A stretch of 44,898 bases of DNA from Spirabiliibacterium pneumoniae (lineage in GTDB: Bacteria > Pseudomonadota > Gammaproteobacteria > Enterobacterales > Pasteurellaceae). Below, one piece after another: positions 1-12,791 of the stretch. Position 1 is the stretch's first letter. Each line of letters opens with the position of its first letter. The notes beneath the pieces were generated by a model. The model was not told where the DNA came from. It ran no database searches and worked only from the letters and a program-made list of their open reading frames with translations. Location of the stretch: NCBI RefSeq assembly GCF_014884995.1, contig NZ_JABMII010000011.1:1-44898 (forward strand). The letters run 5' to 3'. A program made the translations under genes and the position numbers.

Positions 1-494
1 TTTGAGCATTGTGCCACTTTGTCTACACGCGGGAGGGTGTGGTTTTGGCGTTTCACGTTTTTCAGCTCTTCTTTTGCTGTCTCTTCGCTCACTTGCGCAA
101 GGGCGGGCTTGCCGTTTTGATTAACCACTTTGAAGAATGCCACGTGATTTTCAGGCAAGTTGTAGTATTGGCCTTTGGTCGCTTTTTCACGATAGGCTGG
201 GTCTTGTTGAGTGAACTCAGCAAATAAACGTTGGTTGGCTGAGCACACGGTTTCTTGACGGTATGCGTTTGGCTGCAATGAGGCCAAATATTCACCGTTG
301 ATATACACGTTCACAGTTGAACCGTCGATAGCATCACTTGGGCGATAAATTACCACGGAAGAGCGGCCTTCTGGCACGGCTTCACTGTAGCCTACGTTTT
401 TGGTGTCGGTCCATGTGAGTGGATCGTGGTAGACACAGGCAGTGGTAAAGAATGGCAAAAGTGCTAAAAGCCATTTGCGTGAAAAAAATGTCAT
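1..494 (-). CDS. Putative envelope lipoprotein, 5' part only
   Basis: This is an open reading frame of 164 codons that starts at an ATG at 492-494 and runs off the left edge, so the C-terminus is missing. A good ribosome binding site (AGGAG) lies about 6 bases before the start. The N-terminus has two basic residues, a hydrophobic stretch and a Cys in the context FFTTAC at about residue 20, which resembles a lipoprotein signal with a weak lipobox. The mature part begins with a short beta-rich domain (VVIYRPSDAIDG, VNVYINGEYLAS) and continues into a polar region. I do not recognise the family. A carrier of a C-terminal peptidoglycan-binding domain beyond the edge is possible but unseen. Its upstream region contains a trinucleotide microsatellite. 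Confidence 0.7.
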   Translation of the reverse strand, partial: MTFFSRKWLLALLPFFTTACVYHDPLTWTDTKNVGYSEAVPEGRSSVVIYRPSDAIDGSTVNVYINGEYLASLQPNAYRQETVCSANQRLFAEFTQQDPAYREKATKGQYYNLPENHVAFFKVVNQNGKPALAQVSEETAKEELKNVKRQNHTLPRVDKVAQCS

Positions 495-785
495 AAGTAC
501 TCCTAGAGATTGGCATTCGCCCAGTTATATAATGTTAAATTAAATTTTCGATTTAAAACAAAGCGCGCAGTTTACTTTTAAAAAAATGTAAAATCAACGG
601 TAAATTTATTTTTATAACCCCTATTTTTTAGGGCTTTTTCACATAAAAAATAATATGATTTAAAAATCAATGTGTTATATACTGATCACTTTGTAACCTT
701 TTACTTTAATAGGCAATATTTATCTACATTACTGCAAAGTTGGTCAATTTTAATGTATGTATTTTGTAAACTCAAATATTATTAT

Positions 786-845
<60 letters not shown>

Positions 846-1047
846 AACATATTGATATTTATATTAAAAGAAGTAAATATAACTTTTATGTAAATTTTTC
901 GTGATTATTTTTATTTTGTCATTTTGTTTTTGGTTTTCACATAGAGAATGGTGCTAAAATGTTCATTATCGCACTTTTAGTGTTGATGAAACATCAATGG
1001 GGTTTATATCACGTTGTTATAGAAGCAAAAGTGCGGTGAGCAAAAAT

Positions 1048-1080
1048 AAAAAACCGCACTTTAACAAAAGTGCGGTTTTA
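1048..1080 (-). terminator. atp operon terminator built from paired uptake signals
   Basis: A 13-bp perfect stem (1050-1062 with 1067-1079) and a 4-base loop contain two uptake signals in inverted orientation. On the minus strand it is followed by a T-rich tract, so it fits a rho-independent terminator for atpC about 25 bases after its stop. A third, unpaired uptake signal lies just beyond, at about 1028. Confidence 0.88.
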
Positions 1081-1102
1081 AGTGAGTGAAGATGTATTGT
1101 GA

Positions 1103-1531
1103 CTAACGACGATTCTTCGATAGTTTTTCCGTCAACTCGTAAGCCTGCAGTTTTGCCAGCTCACGAGATAATTTACTCGACATCAGTGAATAATCCGAAT
1201 CTGTATGACGAGAGCTTACATTCTCTTCTGCACGACGTTTGGCAGCAAGAATGCGATCTTTGTCCAGCTCTTCACCACGAATCGCCGTATCCGCTAAAAT
1301 CGTTACAACCTTCGGCTGCACCTCAAGAAATCCACCTGAAACGTAGATCACTTGCGCGCCACCTTCGGCATTGATTTTCAACACACCCGGCTTAATCATC
1401 GTCAGCAATGGGGTGTGGCCTGGCAAAATCCCAAGCTCCCCCTCAATACCTGAAACTTGAATGCTGTTGACCGTGCCCGAGAAAATATGCTTTTCCGCAC
1501 TCACTACATTCAGCTCAAATGAAGATGCCAT
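1103..1531 (-). CDS. atpC: ATP synthase F1 subunit epsilon
   Basis: The product is 142 residues, the usual length for the epsilon subunit. It has the N-terminal beta-sandwich ([30 protein letters not shown]) that sits on the gamma and c-ring rotor, then a helical C-terminal domain that can inhibit ATP hydrolysis. It is the last gene of the atp operon, 32 bases after atpD, and is followed by a strong terminator. The start ATG at 1531 has an upstream GGAGG. Confidence 0.97.
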   Translation of the reverse strand: MASSFELNVVSAEKHIFSGTVNSIQVSGIEGELGILPGHTPLLTMIKPGVLKINAEGGAQVIYVSGGFLEVQPKVVTILADTAIRGEELDKDRILAAKRRAEENVSSRHTDSDYSLMSSKLSRELAKLQAYELTEKLSKNRR

Positions 1532-1563
1532 TTTTCCCTCCTATTGTTAAGTTAAAGGGACAA

Positions 1564-3829
<2,266 letters not shown>

Positions 3830-3854
3830 TTAATCCTCCGTTGAAAGTCTTGAC

Positions 3855-5396
3855 TTACCACGACCCTTTCGCTTTAAAGGTGTCTAAGATAGCTTTCAAT
3901 TTATCTTTGATAGTGTCGTTGTAATCGCCCGATTGAGAAAGTTCTTTTAAGAACTCGCTTTCATTGTGTTGGGCAAAATTTAATAGACTTTCTTCAAACG
4001 CACCAATGCGCTCAATTTCCACATCGTCAAGGTAACCAAATTCAACCGCGAACAACAATAACGCTTGTTGACCCACACTTAACGGGCTGTACTGTGGTTG
4101 TTTGAGTAATTCGGTCACTTTTTGTCCGTGAGACAACTGTTTACGTGTTGCTTCATCCAAATCAGACGCAAATTGTGCAAACGCCGCCAATTCACGGTAT
4201 TGTGCAAGTGCGGTACGGATACCACCAGCAAGTTTTTTGATCACTTTTGTTTGTGCAGCGCCCCCTACCCGTGAGACAGAAATACCTGGGTTTACCGCTG
4301 GGCGAATACCTGAGTTAAATAAATCTGATTCAAGGAAGATCTGACCATCAGTGATGGAGATCACGTTGGTTGGTACGAATGCAGAAACGTCCCCTGCTTG
4401 AGTTTCAATGATTGGTAACGCAGTCAAAGAACCTGTTTTGCCTTTTACACGACCTTCCGTACGTTTTTCAACATACTCTGCATTGACGCGAGCAGCACGT
4501 TCAAGCAAGCGAGAGTGAAGGTAGAATACATCCCCTGGGAAGGCTTCACGACCTGGTGGACGGCGCAACAACAAAGAAATTTGACGATATGCAACTGCTT
4601 GTTTTGACAAATCATCATAAACAATCAGTGCATCTTCACCGTTATCACGGAAAAATTCACCCATCGCGCAACCTGCATACGGCGCCAAATATTGCAATGC
4701 AGCAGATTCAGCCGCAGAAGCAACCACCACGATGGTATTCGCTAATGCACCGTGTTCTTCTAATTTGCGCACTACGTTGGCGATAGTCGAGGCTTTTTGA
4801 CCAATTGCGACATAAATACATTTAATGCCTGAATCACGCTGATTAATGATCGCATCAATAGCAAGTGCGGTTTTACCTGTTTGACGGTCACCGATGATCA
4901 ACTCACGTTGTCCACGGCCGATTGGCACCATAGAGTCAACCGCTTTATAGCCAGTTTGCACAGGTTGGTCAACGGATTTACGATCGATAACACCTGGTGC
5001 AATCACTTCAATCGGAGAAAATCCTTCAGCTTCAATTTCGCCTTTACCATCAATTGGCTCACCGAGTGTGTTAACCACACGACCGAGTAAGTTACGGCCA
5101 ACAGGCACTTCTAAAATACGACCTGTGCATTCTACTTGCATGCCCTCGGCTAAATCAATGTACGGCCCCATAACCACCGCACCCACACTATCACGCTCAA
5201 GGTTGAGTGCAATGGCGTAGCGGTTGCCTGGTAGGGCGATCATTTCCCCTTGCATTACATCACTTAAGCCGTGAATACGGATGATACCATCGCTTACTGA
5301 TACGATCGTACCCGTATTACGCGCTTCACTACTGACATCAAAATCAGCAATGCGTTTTTTAATTAAGTCACTAATTTCTGTTGAATTTAGTTGCAT
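3855..5396 (-). CDS. atpA: ATP synthase F1 subunit alpha
   Basis: This is the 513-residue non-catalytic nucleotide-binding subunit. The P-loop GDRQTGKT is at residues 169-176, the same position as in E. coli. The C-terminal signature [17 protein letters not shown] is present. The N-terminal helix that contacts the delta subunit is intact ([16 protein letters not shown]). It is 12 bases downstream of atpH in the operon. Nothing is unusual. Confidence 0.98.
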   Translation of the reverse strand: MQLNSTEISDLIKKRIADFDVSSEARNTGTIVSVSDGIIRIHGLSDVMQGEMIALPGNRYAIALNLERDSVGAVVMGPYIDLAEGMQVECTGRILEVPVGRNLLGRVVNTLGEPIDGKGEIEAEGFSPIEVIAPGVIDRKSVDQPVQTGYKAVDSMVPIGRGQRELIIGDRQTGKTALAIDAIINQRDSGIKCIYVAIGQKASTIANVVRKLEEHGALANTIVVVASAAESAALQYLAPYAGCAMGEFFRDNGEDALIVYDDLSKQAVAYRQISLLLRRPPGREAFPGDVFYLHSRLLERAARVNAEYVEKRTEGRVKGKTGSLTALPIIETQAGDVSAFVPTNVISITDGQIFLESDLFNSGIRPAVNPGISVSRVGGAAQTKVIKKLAGGIRTALAQYRELAAFAQFASDLDEATRKQLSHGQKVTELLKQPQYSPLSVGQQALLLFAVEFGYLDDVEIERIGAFEESLLNFAQHNESEFLKELSQSGDYNDTIKDKLKAILDTFKAKGSW

Positions 5397-5408
5397 TTTC
5401 GATTCCTC

Positions 5409-5942
5409 TTATAATTGTAACGCATTGGCTAAACGATCAAGCTGACCGCGGCTGGAGCCATCAATTTCGAACCCTTGGGTTTTAATAATGGCACCACCGA
5501 TTAAACTTTCATCAATGCGACAATTCAATTTAACTTTTCGAGCAAGCCTTTTTTCCATTGCTTGGAGAATATCATGCTGCTGTTTTTCGCTAAGCGGTTT
5601 GGCTGAAATGACCTCAACGTCCACTAAGGCATTTTGCTCATCTACGAGCTGCTCAAATAGAGACAACACCTCAGGCAATGCAAGCAGACGGTTATTTTCA
5701 GCCAATACACGGATAAAATTCTGCCCGTGTTGACAGAGTTGCTCACCACAAATCTCAATGACTGTGTTGGCTGCTTTCTCACTTGACGAAGCTGCTTTTA
5801 AAAACTGCTGCATATCGTCATTGGCTACCACCGCTGAGGCAAATTTAAGCATTTCAAGCCATTTGTCTAACGCATTATGTTCTAATGCAAAATCAAATGC
5901 GGCATGTGCATAGGGGCGTGCTACTGTGATGTATTCTGACAT
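5409..5942 (-). CDS. atpH: ATP synthase F1 subunit delta
   Basis: The product is 177 residues starting MSEYITVARPYAHAAF, the usual OSCP/delta N-terminus. The open frame has nine more codons upstream, but they overlap the end of atpF and are not family-like. The C-terminal part contains the conserved region KLNCRIDESLIGG. Delta holds the peripheral b2 stalk to the top of F1. It lies 13 bases after atpF in the operon. Confidence 0.96.
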   Translation of the reverse strand: MSEYITVARPYAHAAFDFALEHNALDKWLEMLKFASAVVANDDMQQFLKAASSSEKAANTVIEICGEQLCQHGQNFIRVLAENNRLLALPEVLSLFEQLVDEQNALVDVEVISAKPLSEKQQHDILQAMEKRLARKVKLNCRIDESLIGGAIIKTQGFEIDGSSRGQLDRLANALQL

Positions 5943-5955
5943 TAGCCCCACCTTC

Positions 5956-6426
5956 TTATAGTTCTGCAACTAGTTTATCGATGATATCGTTATTGGCCGC
6001 TTCATCCACATTGCGTCCAACAATTTTTTCAGCACCCGCCAGTGCCAGTGATGCCACTTGTACACGCAATTCTTCACGTGCGCGTTTGCGTTCAGCATCC
6101 ACTTCAGCATAGCCTTGCTCAATGATTTTCGCTTTGACAGCTTCCGCTTCACCGCGTACTTCATCGAGAATTTCATTGCGACGTTTATTTGCCAAATCAA
6201 TGATTTCTTGTGCTTGTTTTTTCGCTTCCGCCAACTCTTGCTCGACTAAGACTTTGGTGTCAGCTTGTTGTTTTTTCGCTTCTTCAGCAGATGCTAAAGC
6301 ATTGGCGATCTGGCTTTGGCGTGCTTCAATAGCTTTGATCACGGGTGGCCAGACAAACTTCATGCAAAACCACACAAAAATGAGGAATACAATAGATTGT
6401 CCAATAAGTGTTGCGTTAATATTCAC
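5956..6426 (-). CDS. atpF: ATP synthase F0 subunit b
   Basis: The product is 156 residues: one N-terminal membrane helix (about residues 5-25), then a long charged alpha-helical stalk rich in Ala, Glu, Lys and Gln that dimerises as the peripheral stator. The start codon is GTG (6424-6426), preceded by a strong AAGGAGG about 8 bases upstream. It sits between atpE and atpH. Confidence 0.97.
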   Translation of the reverse strand: MNINATLIGQSIVFLIFVWFCMKFVWPPVIKAIEARQSQIANALASAEEAKKQQADTKVLVEQELAEAKKQAQEIIDLANKRRNEILDEVRGEAEAVKAKIIEQGYAEVDAERKRAREELRVQVASLALAGAEKIVGRNVDEAANNDIIDKLVAEL

Positions 6427-6478
6427 AACGCTACCTCCTTAAAAAGTGGTTTGTAACTCACTACGAGTAGCTGTTGGA

Positions 6479-6748
<270 letters not shown>

Positions 6749-6785
6749 TTAAGTTAAAAGTTAGCAAAATGCTAGGTTAAAAACA

Positions 6786-7595
<810 letters not shown>

Positions 7596-7604
7596 TTAAG
7601 TGAA

Positions 7605-7985
7605 TTAATTTTTGCCTTTTGAGAGTAAAAAAGGCAATAAACCATTAAACAAAACAACGAGCAAATACCCACTAAAAAACGCCCCAGCGTGAATATTAAC
7701 CGTGCGTAATACAACGATAAATAACACCACTGTTACGCCAAACTTGAGGCCCTGCGCTTGATAGAGCGCTTTAACTTTAGCATTGAGCAATAATGTTTGC
7801 TGGCGAGCAAACAAAAACACCACAAACGCTACTTGTGCAAGCCAAGCAATGGCACAACCCAACAAAAACGAGCCTGATTGAAATTCAAAGCCCCACAAAA
7901 GTGCGGTCAATCCTAATATCAGCAGTAAGGTTATAAACAAAACTTTTTTGTATAATTGTTGGCTTTTTGCCATCACTGTCGACAT
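7605..7985 (-). CDS. atpI: ATP synthase protein I
   Basis: The product is a small protein of 126 residues with four predicted membrane helices and short loops. It is the first gene of the atp operon. AtpI helps assemble the c-ring and is not part of the final enzyme. The frame is open 15 codons further upstream, but the ATG at 7985 has an AAGGG ribosome binding site 8 bases away and is the better start. Identification rests mainly on position and hydrophobic profile. Confidence 0.9.
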   Translation of the reverse strand: MSTVMAKSQQLYKKVLFITLLLILGLTALLWGFEFQSGSFLLGCAIAWLAQVAFVVFLFARQQTLLLNAKVKALYQAQGLKFGVTVVLFIVVLRTVNIHAGAFFSGYLLVVLFNGLLPFLLSKGKN

Positions 7986-8072
7986 TGTAAGACCCTTAAC
8001 CGATCTTTTATACCTACTCAACCCCCACAATGCAAAAGATAATCTTGCAAAATGGATAACAAATTACGTTAA

Positions 8073-8100
8073 ATTATACGGTTAGAATTGATTATTGCAA
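8073..8100 (-). promoter_or_regulatory. Candidate sigma70 promoter of the atp operon
   Basis: On the minus strand a -35 box TTGCAA (8095-8100) and a perfect -10 box TATAAT (8073-8078) are separated by 16 bases. They lie about 90 bases upstream of the atpI start, in the 211-bp gap after rsmG. The operon therefore need not depend on readthrough from mnmG-rsmG. Confidence 0.65.
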
Positions 8101-8196
8101 TGATTAAAGGCGCGAAAAGTGTTACCTAGATAACATTTATTAAAAAATTTTTACGACTGTGTCACAAAAATAGCAAAATTGACCTTTTTCATATAA

Positions 8197-8820
8197 TCAT
8201 GCAACTTTTGATAACACAATTAAATTTCTTTCACCTATCAATTCTGGCACATTTAACGATATTTTTTTATCTACTTTAATAAAGTGCGGTAGCGTATTTA
8301 GCTCTACTGCGTTGACATGCCCTTTAAGTGCATAAAAATGTCCCTGTTCATTCGGCAGATGCGCACACCAGTTGATCATATCCGATAGCGAAGCAAACGC
8401 CCGACTCAGCACGCCATCAAACCGCACTTTGTCATAATCTTCAACCCGCGATTGCACTGCTTCAACATGGGTTAAGCCAAGCTGCGTAATCGCCTGTTGC
8501 AAAAAACGCACCCTTTTTCCAAGGCTATCGAGCAATGTGAATTGGCAATCGGGCTGAATGATTGCAAGCGGAATGCCAGGCAGCCCAGGGCCTGTCCCAA
8601 CATCAATAAAAGTTTTCCCTTGTAAGTGTTCACTTACAACAAGACTGTCCATAATATGTTTAACCAGCATCTCTTGTGGATCACGCACGGAAGTAAGGTT
8701 ATACGCCTTGTTCCACTTGTGAAGCAATTCCACATACGCCACCAGCTGATCACGCTGAGAATCCAAAACCGAAAGTGCGGTCTGATTTAACAAGTTATCT
8801 AAATGTTTGCGCAAACTCAT
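8197..8820 (-). CDS. rsmG: 16S rRNA (guanine527-N7)-methyltransferase
   Basis: The 207-residue product transfers a methyl group from S-adenosylmethionine to N7 of G527 of 16S rRNA; loss of this activity gives low-level streptomycin resistance in other species. The SAM-binding motif [10 protein letters not shown] is at residues 73-82 and [15 protein letters not shown] lies before it. Its ATG overlaps the mnmG stop as ATGA, so the two are translationally coupled, as in E. coli gidAB. Confidence 0.97.
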   Translation of the reverse strand: MSLRKHLDNLLNQTALSVLDSQRDQLVAYVELLHKWNKAYNLTSVRDPQEMLVKHIMDSLVVSEHLQGKTFIDVGTGPGLPGIPLAIIQPDCQFTLLDSLGKRVRFLQQAITQLGLTHVEAVQSRVEDYDKVRFDGVLSRAFASLSDMINWCAHLPNEQGHFYALKGHVNAVELNTLPHFIKVDKKISLNVPELIGERNLIVLSKVA

Positions 8821-10709
8821 TCATCACCACGCTTAAGCATGCCTTGTTTTTTCAAATTCACCAACAAAATAGAAATCGCCGCAGGTGTTACACCAGAAAT
8901 GCGTGAGGCTTGCCCAATGGAGACAGGGCGATGTTGTAGTAATTTCGCGCGCACTTCATTTGAAAGCCCTGTGACTTTATCATAATCAAAATGCGCAGGA
9001 ATCATTGTGCTTTCATGACGTTTATGGCGCGCAATTTCTTCTTGTTGATGTTCAATATAACCTTGATATTTAATTGAAATTTCAACTTGTTCAGCCGCTT
9101 GTTGATCGCCACAGGCTGGCGCAAAAACATCAAGTGCGGTCAAGTTTTGATAATTTACCTCAGGGCGGCGCAACAAATCTTCACCACTGGCCTCACGGGT
9201 CAACGGGGTTTTCAATAACTGATTGACTGCATCGAGGTGTGGCGATTGTGGGTGGATCCAAATTTCACGCAAACGTTGTTGCTCGCGCGCAATATTCTCT
9301 TGTTTTTGTTGAAAACGATCCCAGCGCGCATGATCTATTAACCCTAATTGATGTGCAATTGGCGTTAAACGGCTATCGGCATTGTCTTCACGCAGTAATA
9401 AGCGATATTCCGCACGGGAGGTAAAGACACGATACGGCTCTTTTGTACCGAGAGTGCACAGATCATCAACTAACACACCAAGATACGCCTGATCACGGCG
9501 TGGATACCAAGGCTCACTGCCTTGTACGTAAAGCCCTGCATTAATGCCTGCCAACAGTCCCTGCGCTGCCGCCTCTTCATAACCTGTTGTACCATTAATT
9601 TGACCTGCAAAAAAGAGCCCCTTGATCACTTTTGTTTCTAAGGTTGGCTTAAGATCCCGCGGGTCAAAATAATCATATTCAATGGCATAGCCTGGCTTAA
9701 CAATGCGCGCGTGTTCCAGCCCTTGCATTGCATTTACCACGCCCATTTGCACATCAAATGGCAAGCTGGTTGAAATGCCATTAGGGTAGATTTCATTGCT
9801 TGTTAGCCCTTCAGGCTCTAAATAAATTTGGTGACTGGTGCGATCGGCAAAGCGCATTACTTTATCTTCGATCGATGGGCAATAACGCGGGCCGATCCCT
9901 TCGATCACGCCTGCATACATCGGGCTGCGATCGAGATTAGCGCGAATAAGATCGTGCGCTTTTTCATTGGTGTGCGTGATGTAACACGGAATTTGTCGAG
10001 GATGTTGTTCAACCGATCCCATAAATGAAAAAACAGGCAAAATCGGATCGCCATGCTGTGCTTGTAACACGGAAAAATCAATGGTTCTGGCATCTAATCG
10101 CGGCGGCGTGCCTGTTTTTAGGCGTGCAACACGCAATTTCAACTCACGCAGACGATCCGCCAACCGCGTAGAGGCTGGATCACCTGCACGGCCGCCTGCA
10201 TAATTTTCTAGCCCAATGTGAATTTTTCCCGCTAAAAATGTACCTGCTGTCAGCACCACAGATCGCGCCTTAAAGGTCAACCCCATTTTAGTGGCAACAC
10301 CAACGGCTTTATCTTGATCTAATAAAATATCCACCACTTCTTGTTGAAAAATATCAAGATTATCTTGATTTTCCAATGCGATTCTCACGGCTTGACGATA
10401 AAGCACGCGATCAGCTTGAGCACGAGTGGCACGTACAGCAGGGCCTTTTGAGCTATTCAATGTACGAAATTGGATCCCAGCTTGGTCAGCAGCGGTGGCC
10501 ATCAACCCACCCATAGCATCAATTTCTTTAACCAAGTGTCCTTTGCCAATTCCACCAATGGCAGGGTTACATGACATTTGCCCGAGAGTGTCAATATTAT
10601 GTGTTAATAGTAATGTTTTCAGCCCCATACGCGCTGGCGCAAGCGCTGCTTCTGTGCCCGCATGGCCGCCACCAACAACGATAACGTCATAGGTTGTGTT
10701 GTAAATCAT
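8817..10709 (-). CDS. mnmG: tRNA uridine-5-carboxymethylaminomethyl modification enzyme
   Basis: The 630-residue FAD protein works with MnmE to modify U34 of tRNAs that read split codon boxes. The Rossmann motif [12 protein letters not shown] is at about residues 11-22, and the family signatures [11 protein letters not shown] and [14 protein letters not shown] are present. The C-terminal helical domain binds MnmE. It borders the origin-like region and is transcribed away from it, as in E. coli gidA. Confidence 0.98.
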   Translation of the reverse strand: MIYNTTYDVIVVGGGHAGTEAALAPARMGLKTLLLTHNIDTLGQMSCNPAIGGIGKGHLVKEIDAMGGLMATAADQAGIQFRTLNSSKGPAVRATRAQADRVLYRQAVRIALENQDNLDIFQQEVVDILLDQDKAVGVATKMGLTFKARSVVLTAGTFLAGKIHIGLENYAGGRAGDPASTRLADRLRELKLRVARLKTGTPPRLDARTIDFSVLQAQHGDPILPVFSFMGSVEQHPRQIPCYITHTNEKAHDLIRANLDRSPMYAGVIEGIGPRYCPSIEDKVMRFADRTSHQIYLEPEGLTSNEIYPNGISTSLPFDVQMGVVNAMQGLEHARIVKPGYAIEYDYFDPRDLKPTLETKVIKGLFFAGQINGTTGYEEAAAQGLLAGINAGLYVQGSEPWYPRRDQAYLGVLVDDLCTLGTKEPYRVFTSRAEYRLLLREDNADSRLTPIAHQLGLIDHARWDRFQQKQENIAREQQRLREIWIHPQSPHLDAVNQLLKTPLTREASGEDLLRRPEVNYQNLTALDVFAPACGDQQAAEQVEISIKYQGYIEHQQEEIARHKRHESTMIPAHFDYDKVTGLSNEVRAKLLQHRPVSIGQASRISGVTPAAISILLVNLKKQGMLKRGDE

Positions 10710-11049
10710 AGAAACCTTCAGATCTTTAAAAAATTGTTGCTTATTCTACTGTAATTTCAAGGCAGGGTAAAAAGGAATTGATGAAAATGATCGTGCTTAT
10801 AGATAAAGATCTTTTTATATAGAGATCTTGATTATTCTTTTTATAAGGACGAGATTTTTTGTTAAGAAGATCTTTTTTTAATGTGTTTTTAAGATCTTAG
10901 CGCGTTTTTTAATTGTGTATAATAGGATCTTTTCATCTTGGAATACTGTGGATAATACCTTCACTTATCCACAGTCAATGGATCGAATACTTTTATTCAG
11001 ATCATTATCACGGGATTTATACAAAAAAGATCGCTTTTATCCACAGGCC
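10710..11049. other. oriC: Chromosomal replication origin, oriC
   Basis: The gap between mnmG and mioC has the structure of an enterobacterial-type origin. Ten GATC sites fall in 340 bp (10721, 10789, 10808, 10824, 10869, 10893, 10926, 10981, 11000, 11029); about one would be expected by chance. An AT-rich unwinding region at 10800-10930 has repeats resembling the E. coli GATCTnTTnTTTT 13-mers. Three exact DnaA boxes TTATCCACA lie at 10947-10955 (minus), 10965-10973 (plus) and 11037-11045 (plus), and a one-mismatch box lies at 11017-11025. The flanking genes and their orientation match E. coli oriC. Confidence 0.93.
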
Positions 11050-11487
11050 TCAAAGTGCGGTGATCAATGTTGGCAGCCATTCTTGTGCTTCACTTTCAGG
11101 ATCATGGGTTTGCAACACATCAATTTTTAATGATGGGCAAAGCAGCTTGGCGCCTTGAGCTAAAAGTGCGGTTTCAATTTTATCCACGGCAAAACAAAAG
11201 GTGTCATAATCTGAATTACCTAGCCCGATCACGCCAAATTGCAGCCCTTCAGGCACATGGAGATCGTCAAAAAAAGGCATCAGATTATCAGGCAAATCAC
11301 CAGCACCGTGGGTTGAACTGACAAACAGCCAAACGTCGTGATGATGGGCTTCATTTTGAGCCTCCTGCGCCCCATGACAAAGTGCGGTTTTTATGCCCGC
11401 TTGGTTAAGAATGCCTTCACAATGCTCCGCAACGTATTCAGCGCCACCTAACGTACTGCCTGAAATAATACAAACAGATTTTTCCAT
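11050..11487 (-). CDS. mioC: Flavodoxin-like protein MioC
   Basis: The 145-residue flavodoxin-fold protein binds FMN. The N-terminal phosphate-binding loop ISGSTLGGAEYVAEH is present, with the further FMN loops SSTHGAGDLPDN and GLGNSDYDTFC. In E. coli MioC is an electron carrier for biotin synthase, and transcription of the gene runs into oriC, exactly the arrangement seen here. The start at 11487 has GAGGAT upstream; the longer open frame begins inside the preceding terminator. The last DnaA box lies only four bases after its stop. Confidence 0.95.
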   Translation of the reverse strand: MEKSVCIISGSTLGGAEYVAEHCEGILNQAGIKTALCHGAQEAQNEAHHHDVWLFVSSTHGAGDLPDNLMPFFDDLHVPEGLQFGVIGLGNSDYDTFCFAVDKIETALLAQGAKLLCPSLKIDVLQTHDPESEAQEWLPTLITAL

Positions 11488-11524
11488 AACTATCCTCATT
11501 TCTATTGAACATAGTGAAATTTTA

Positions 11525-11552
11525 GCATAAAAAAAGCAGCCCAAAGGCTGCT
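11525..11552 (-). terminator. Rho-independent terminator after the lipoprotein gene
   Basis: A 7-bp stem AGCAGCC/GGCTGCT (11535-11541 with 11546-11552) with a 4-base loop is followed on the minus strand by a run of seven T. It lies 15 bases after the stop of the upstream lipoprotein gene and isolates it from mioC. Confidence 0.9.
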
Positions 11553-11567
11553 GTTCATCTCGTTAAA

Positions 11568-12011
11568 TTATTTAATTTCAATCGTCAACTCATAAGTTGA
11601 TTTTTTCCCTTCACGCGCGAAAGTGCGTGGCTGCACTACACGAATTTCATAATCACCGCTTTCTGGTAGTGTGTAGGCCTCGTTTTGCATAAAATCATCA
11701 TAGCCGTAAAGCACTGCTTCCGCATGGCCTTGCCCTGTGACATTAATCAACACTTTTTGACCTTTTTCCCCCTTGAAGTGGTAAGTATCAAATTTTTCAC
11801 CTTCAATAGTGCCTGAATATTTGGTCACCGCACTTTCTGCCGCCTGCACTGCAGGAGCTTGTTCAATCGCTTTTTGAGTTTCCACTTGTGCTGGTTTTTC
11901 TTGCTCTGCCGCAGCAGGTTTTACTTGTTCCTTATCAGAACAGGCAACAAGCGCCACACTTGATGCAATCACAGTTAATACAAAAGCATTTTTTAAATTA
12001 AATTTCATCAT
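11568..12011 (-). CDS. Small lipoprotein with a C-terminal beta domain
   Basis: The 147-residue product has a clear lipoprotein signal: a short basic start, a hydrophobic stretch and the lipobox LVAC with Cys24. A Pro/Gln/Glu/Ala-rich linker follows (about residues 28-62), then a C-terminal domain of about 80 residues (YSGTIEGEKFDTYHFKGEKG, then strands ending STYELTIEIK) that resembles bacterial pre-peptidase C-terminal-like beta domains. Such domains bind extracellular partners or aid secretion, but the role here is unknown. An AAGGA ribosome binding site precedes the start, and it is a single-gene unit with its own terminator. Confidence 0.8.
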   Translation of the reverse strand: MMKFNLKNAFVLTVIASSVALVACSDKEQVKPAAAEQEKPAQVETQKAIEQAPAVQAAESAVTKYSGTIEGEKFDTYHFKGEKGQKVLINVTGQGHAEAVLYGYDDFMQNEAYTLPESGDYEIRVVQPRTFAREGKKSTYELTIEIK

Positions 12012-12119
12012 AAGTTCCTTTTGTTGCTAAGTAATCAATTAGAGTCCTAAAAAAGGAAAAGGTTCTTGTTTTGTGATGTATTTATTTTTGATGAATGTTG
12101 AGTATAGTCGATCAGAATA

Positions 12120-12791
12120 TTATCCCACACTCCACGCGACAATTTGGCTGATATGGCTTAGGGGGCGTTGGGATTGTTGTTGCCATTCGAGGAAGGCGTT
12201 TTGGGCTTTGCTTAGGTTGCGTTTGCTATGTAAGCCGCCGTCGATGAGGTTGTGAGCTCGCAAATAGGCTTCAATGTCGTGGGTGAGGAAAAAGGTGTCT
12301 TTTCCCATGGCTCGCAGCGCGTAAGGCCCTGTGTTGCCTCCTAGTCGGCTGCCGTGTTTTTTTAAATAATGCCAAAGTGCGGTGATGTTGCTGCAATCCC
12401 AGTTGGCGATCAGTTGGCTGAAACCGCACTTTAGGTCTTCTTCAAAGATCATTTGGGCGTTGGCTTTGATGGTCATCACTTTGTATAAACAGCGCACAAT
12501 GCGAGGATCGCGTGCTTTTTCTTCCCACAGCTCGTCAGGCATCATGAGTAATTTTTCAACGTCAAACTGCCAAAAAACTTCTTCAAACCCCGCCCATTTA
12601 TTGTTGATGACTCGCCACACCATGCCACATTGAAACACTTTGCGGGTAAATTCTGCCAGCCAGCGATCGCTTGGAATGGCGCGTAATTGCTCGGGGGTTT
12701 TTAGCGAGCACAATTTGTCTGTCAAGACCTGCTCACTGCCTTTGTTGGCAACCGCTCTTTGATAAATTTGGGCAAAAGGTTCAATAATCAC
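12120..12791 (-). CDS. Divergent DNA-3-methyladenine glycosylase I (Tag) family protein
   Basis: The 223-residue protein is related to Tag (Adenine_glyco family). The central region (GMVWRVINNKWAGFEEVFW, then FDVEKLLMMPDE and DPRIVRCLYKV) lines up with the E. coli Tag region containing Trp46 and HQFD. The C-terminus has GSRLGGNTGPYALR and LSHISQIVAWSVG. It lacks the N-terminal Cys and His of the Tag zinc site, and the catalytic Glu38 position appears to be Lys in TRKVFQCG. It represents a subfamily often annotated as Tag but whose activity I cannot confirm. The start is GTG and overlaps glpR by 11 bases, so it is probably co-transcribed with glpR. Confidence 0.8.
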   Translation of the reverse strand: MIIEPFAQIYQRAVANKGSEQVLTDKLCSLKTPEQLRAIPSDRWLAEFTRKVFQCGMVWRVINNKWAGFEEVFWQFDVEKLLMMPDELWEEKARDPRIVRCLYKVMTIKANAQMIFEEDLKCGFSQLIANWDCSNITALWHYLKKHGSRLGGNTGPYALRAMGKDTFFLTHDIEAYLRAHNLIDGGLHSKRNLSKAQNAFLEWQQQSQRPLSHISQIVAWSVG

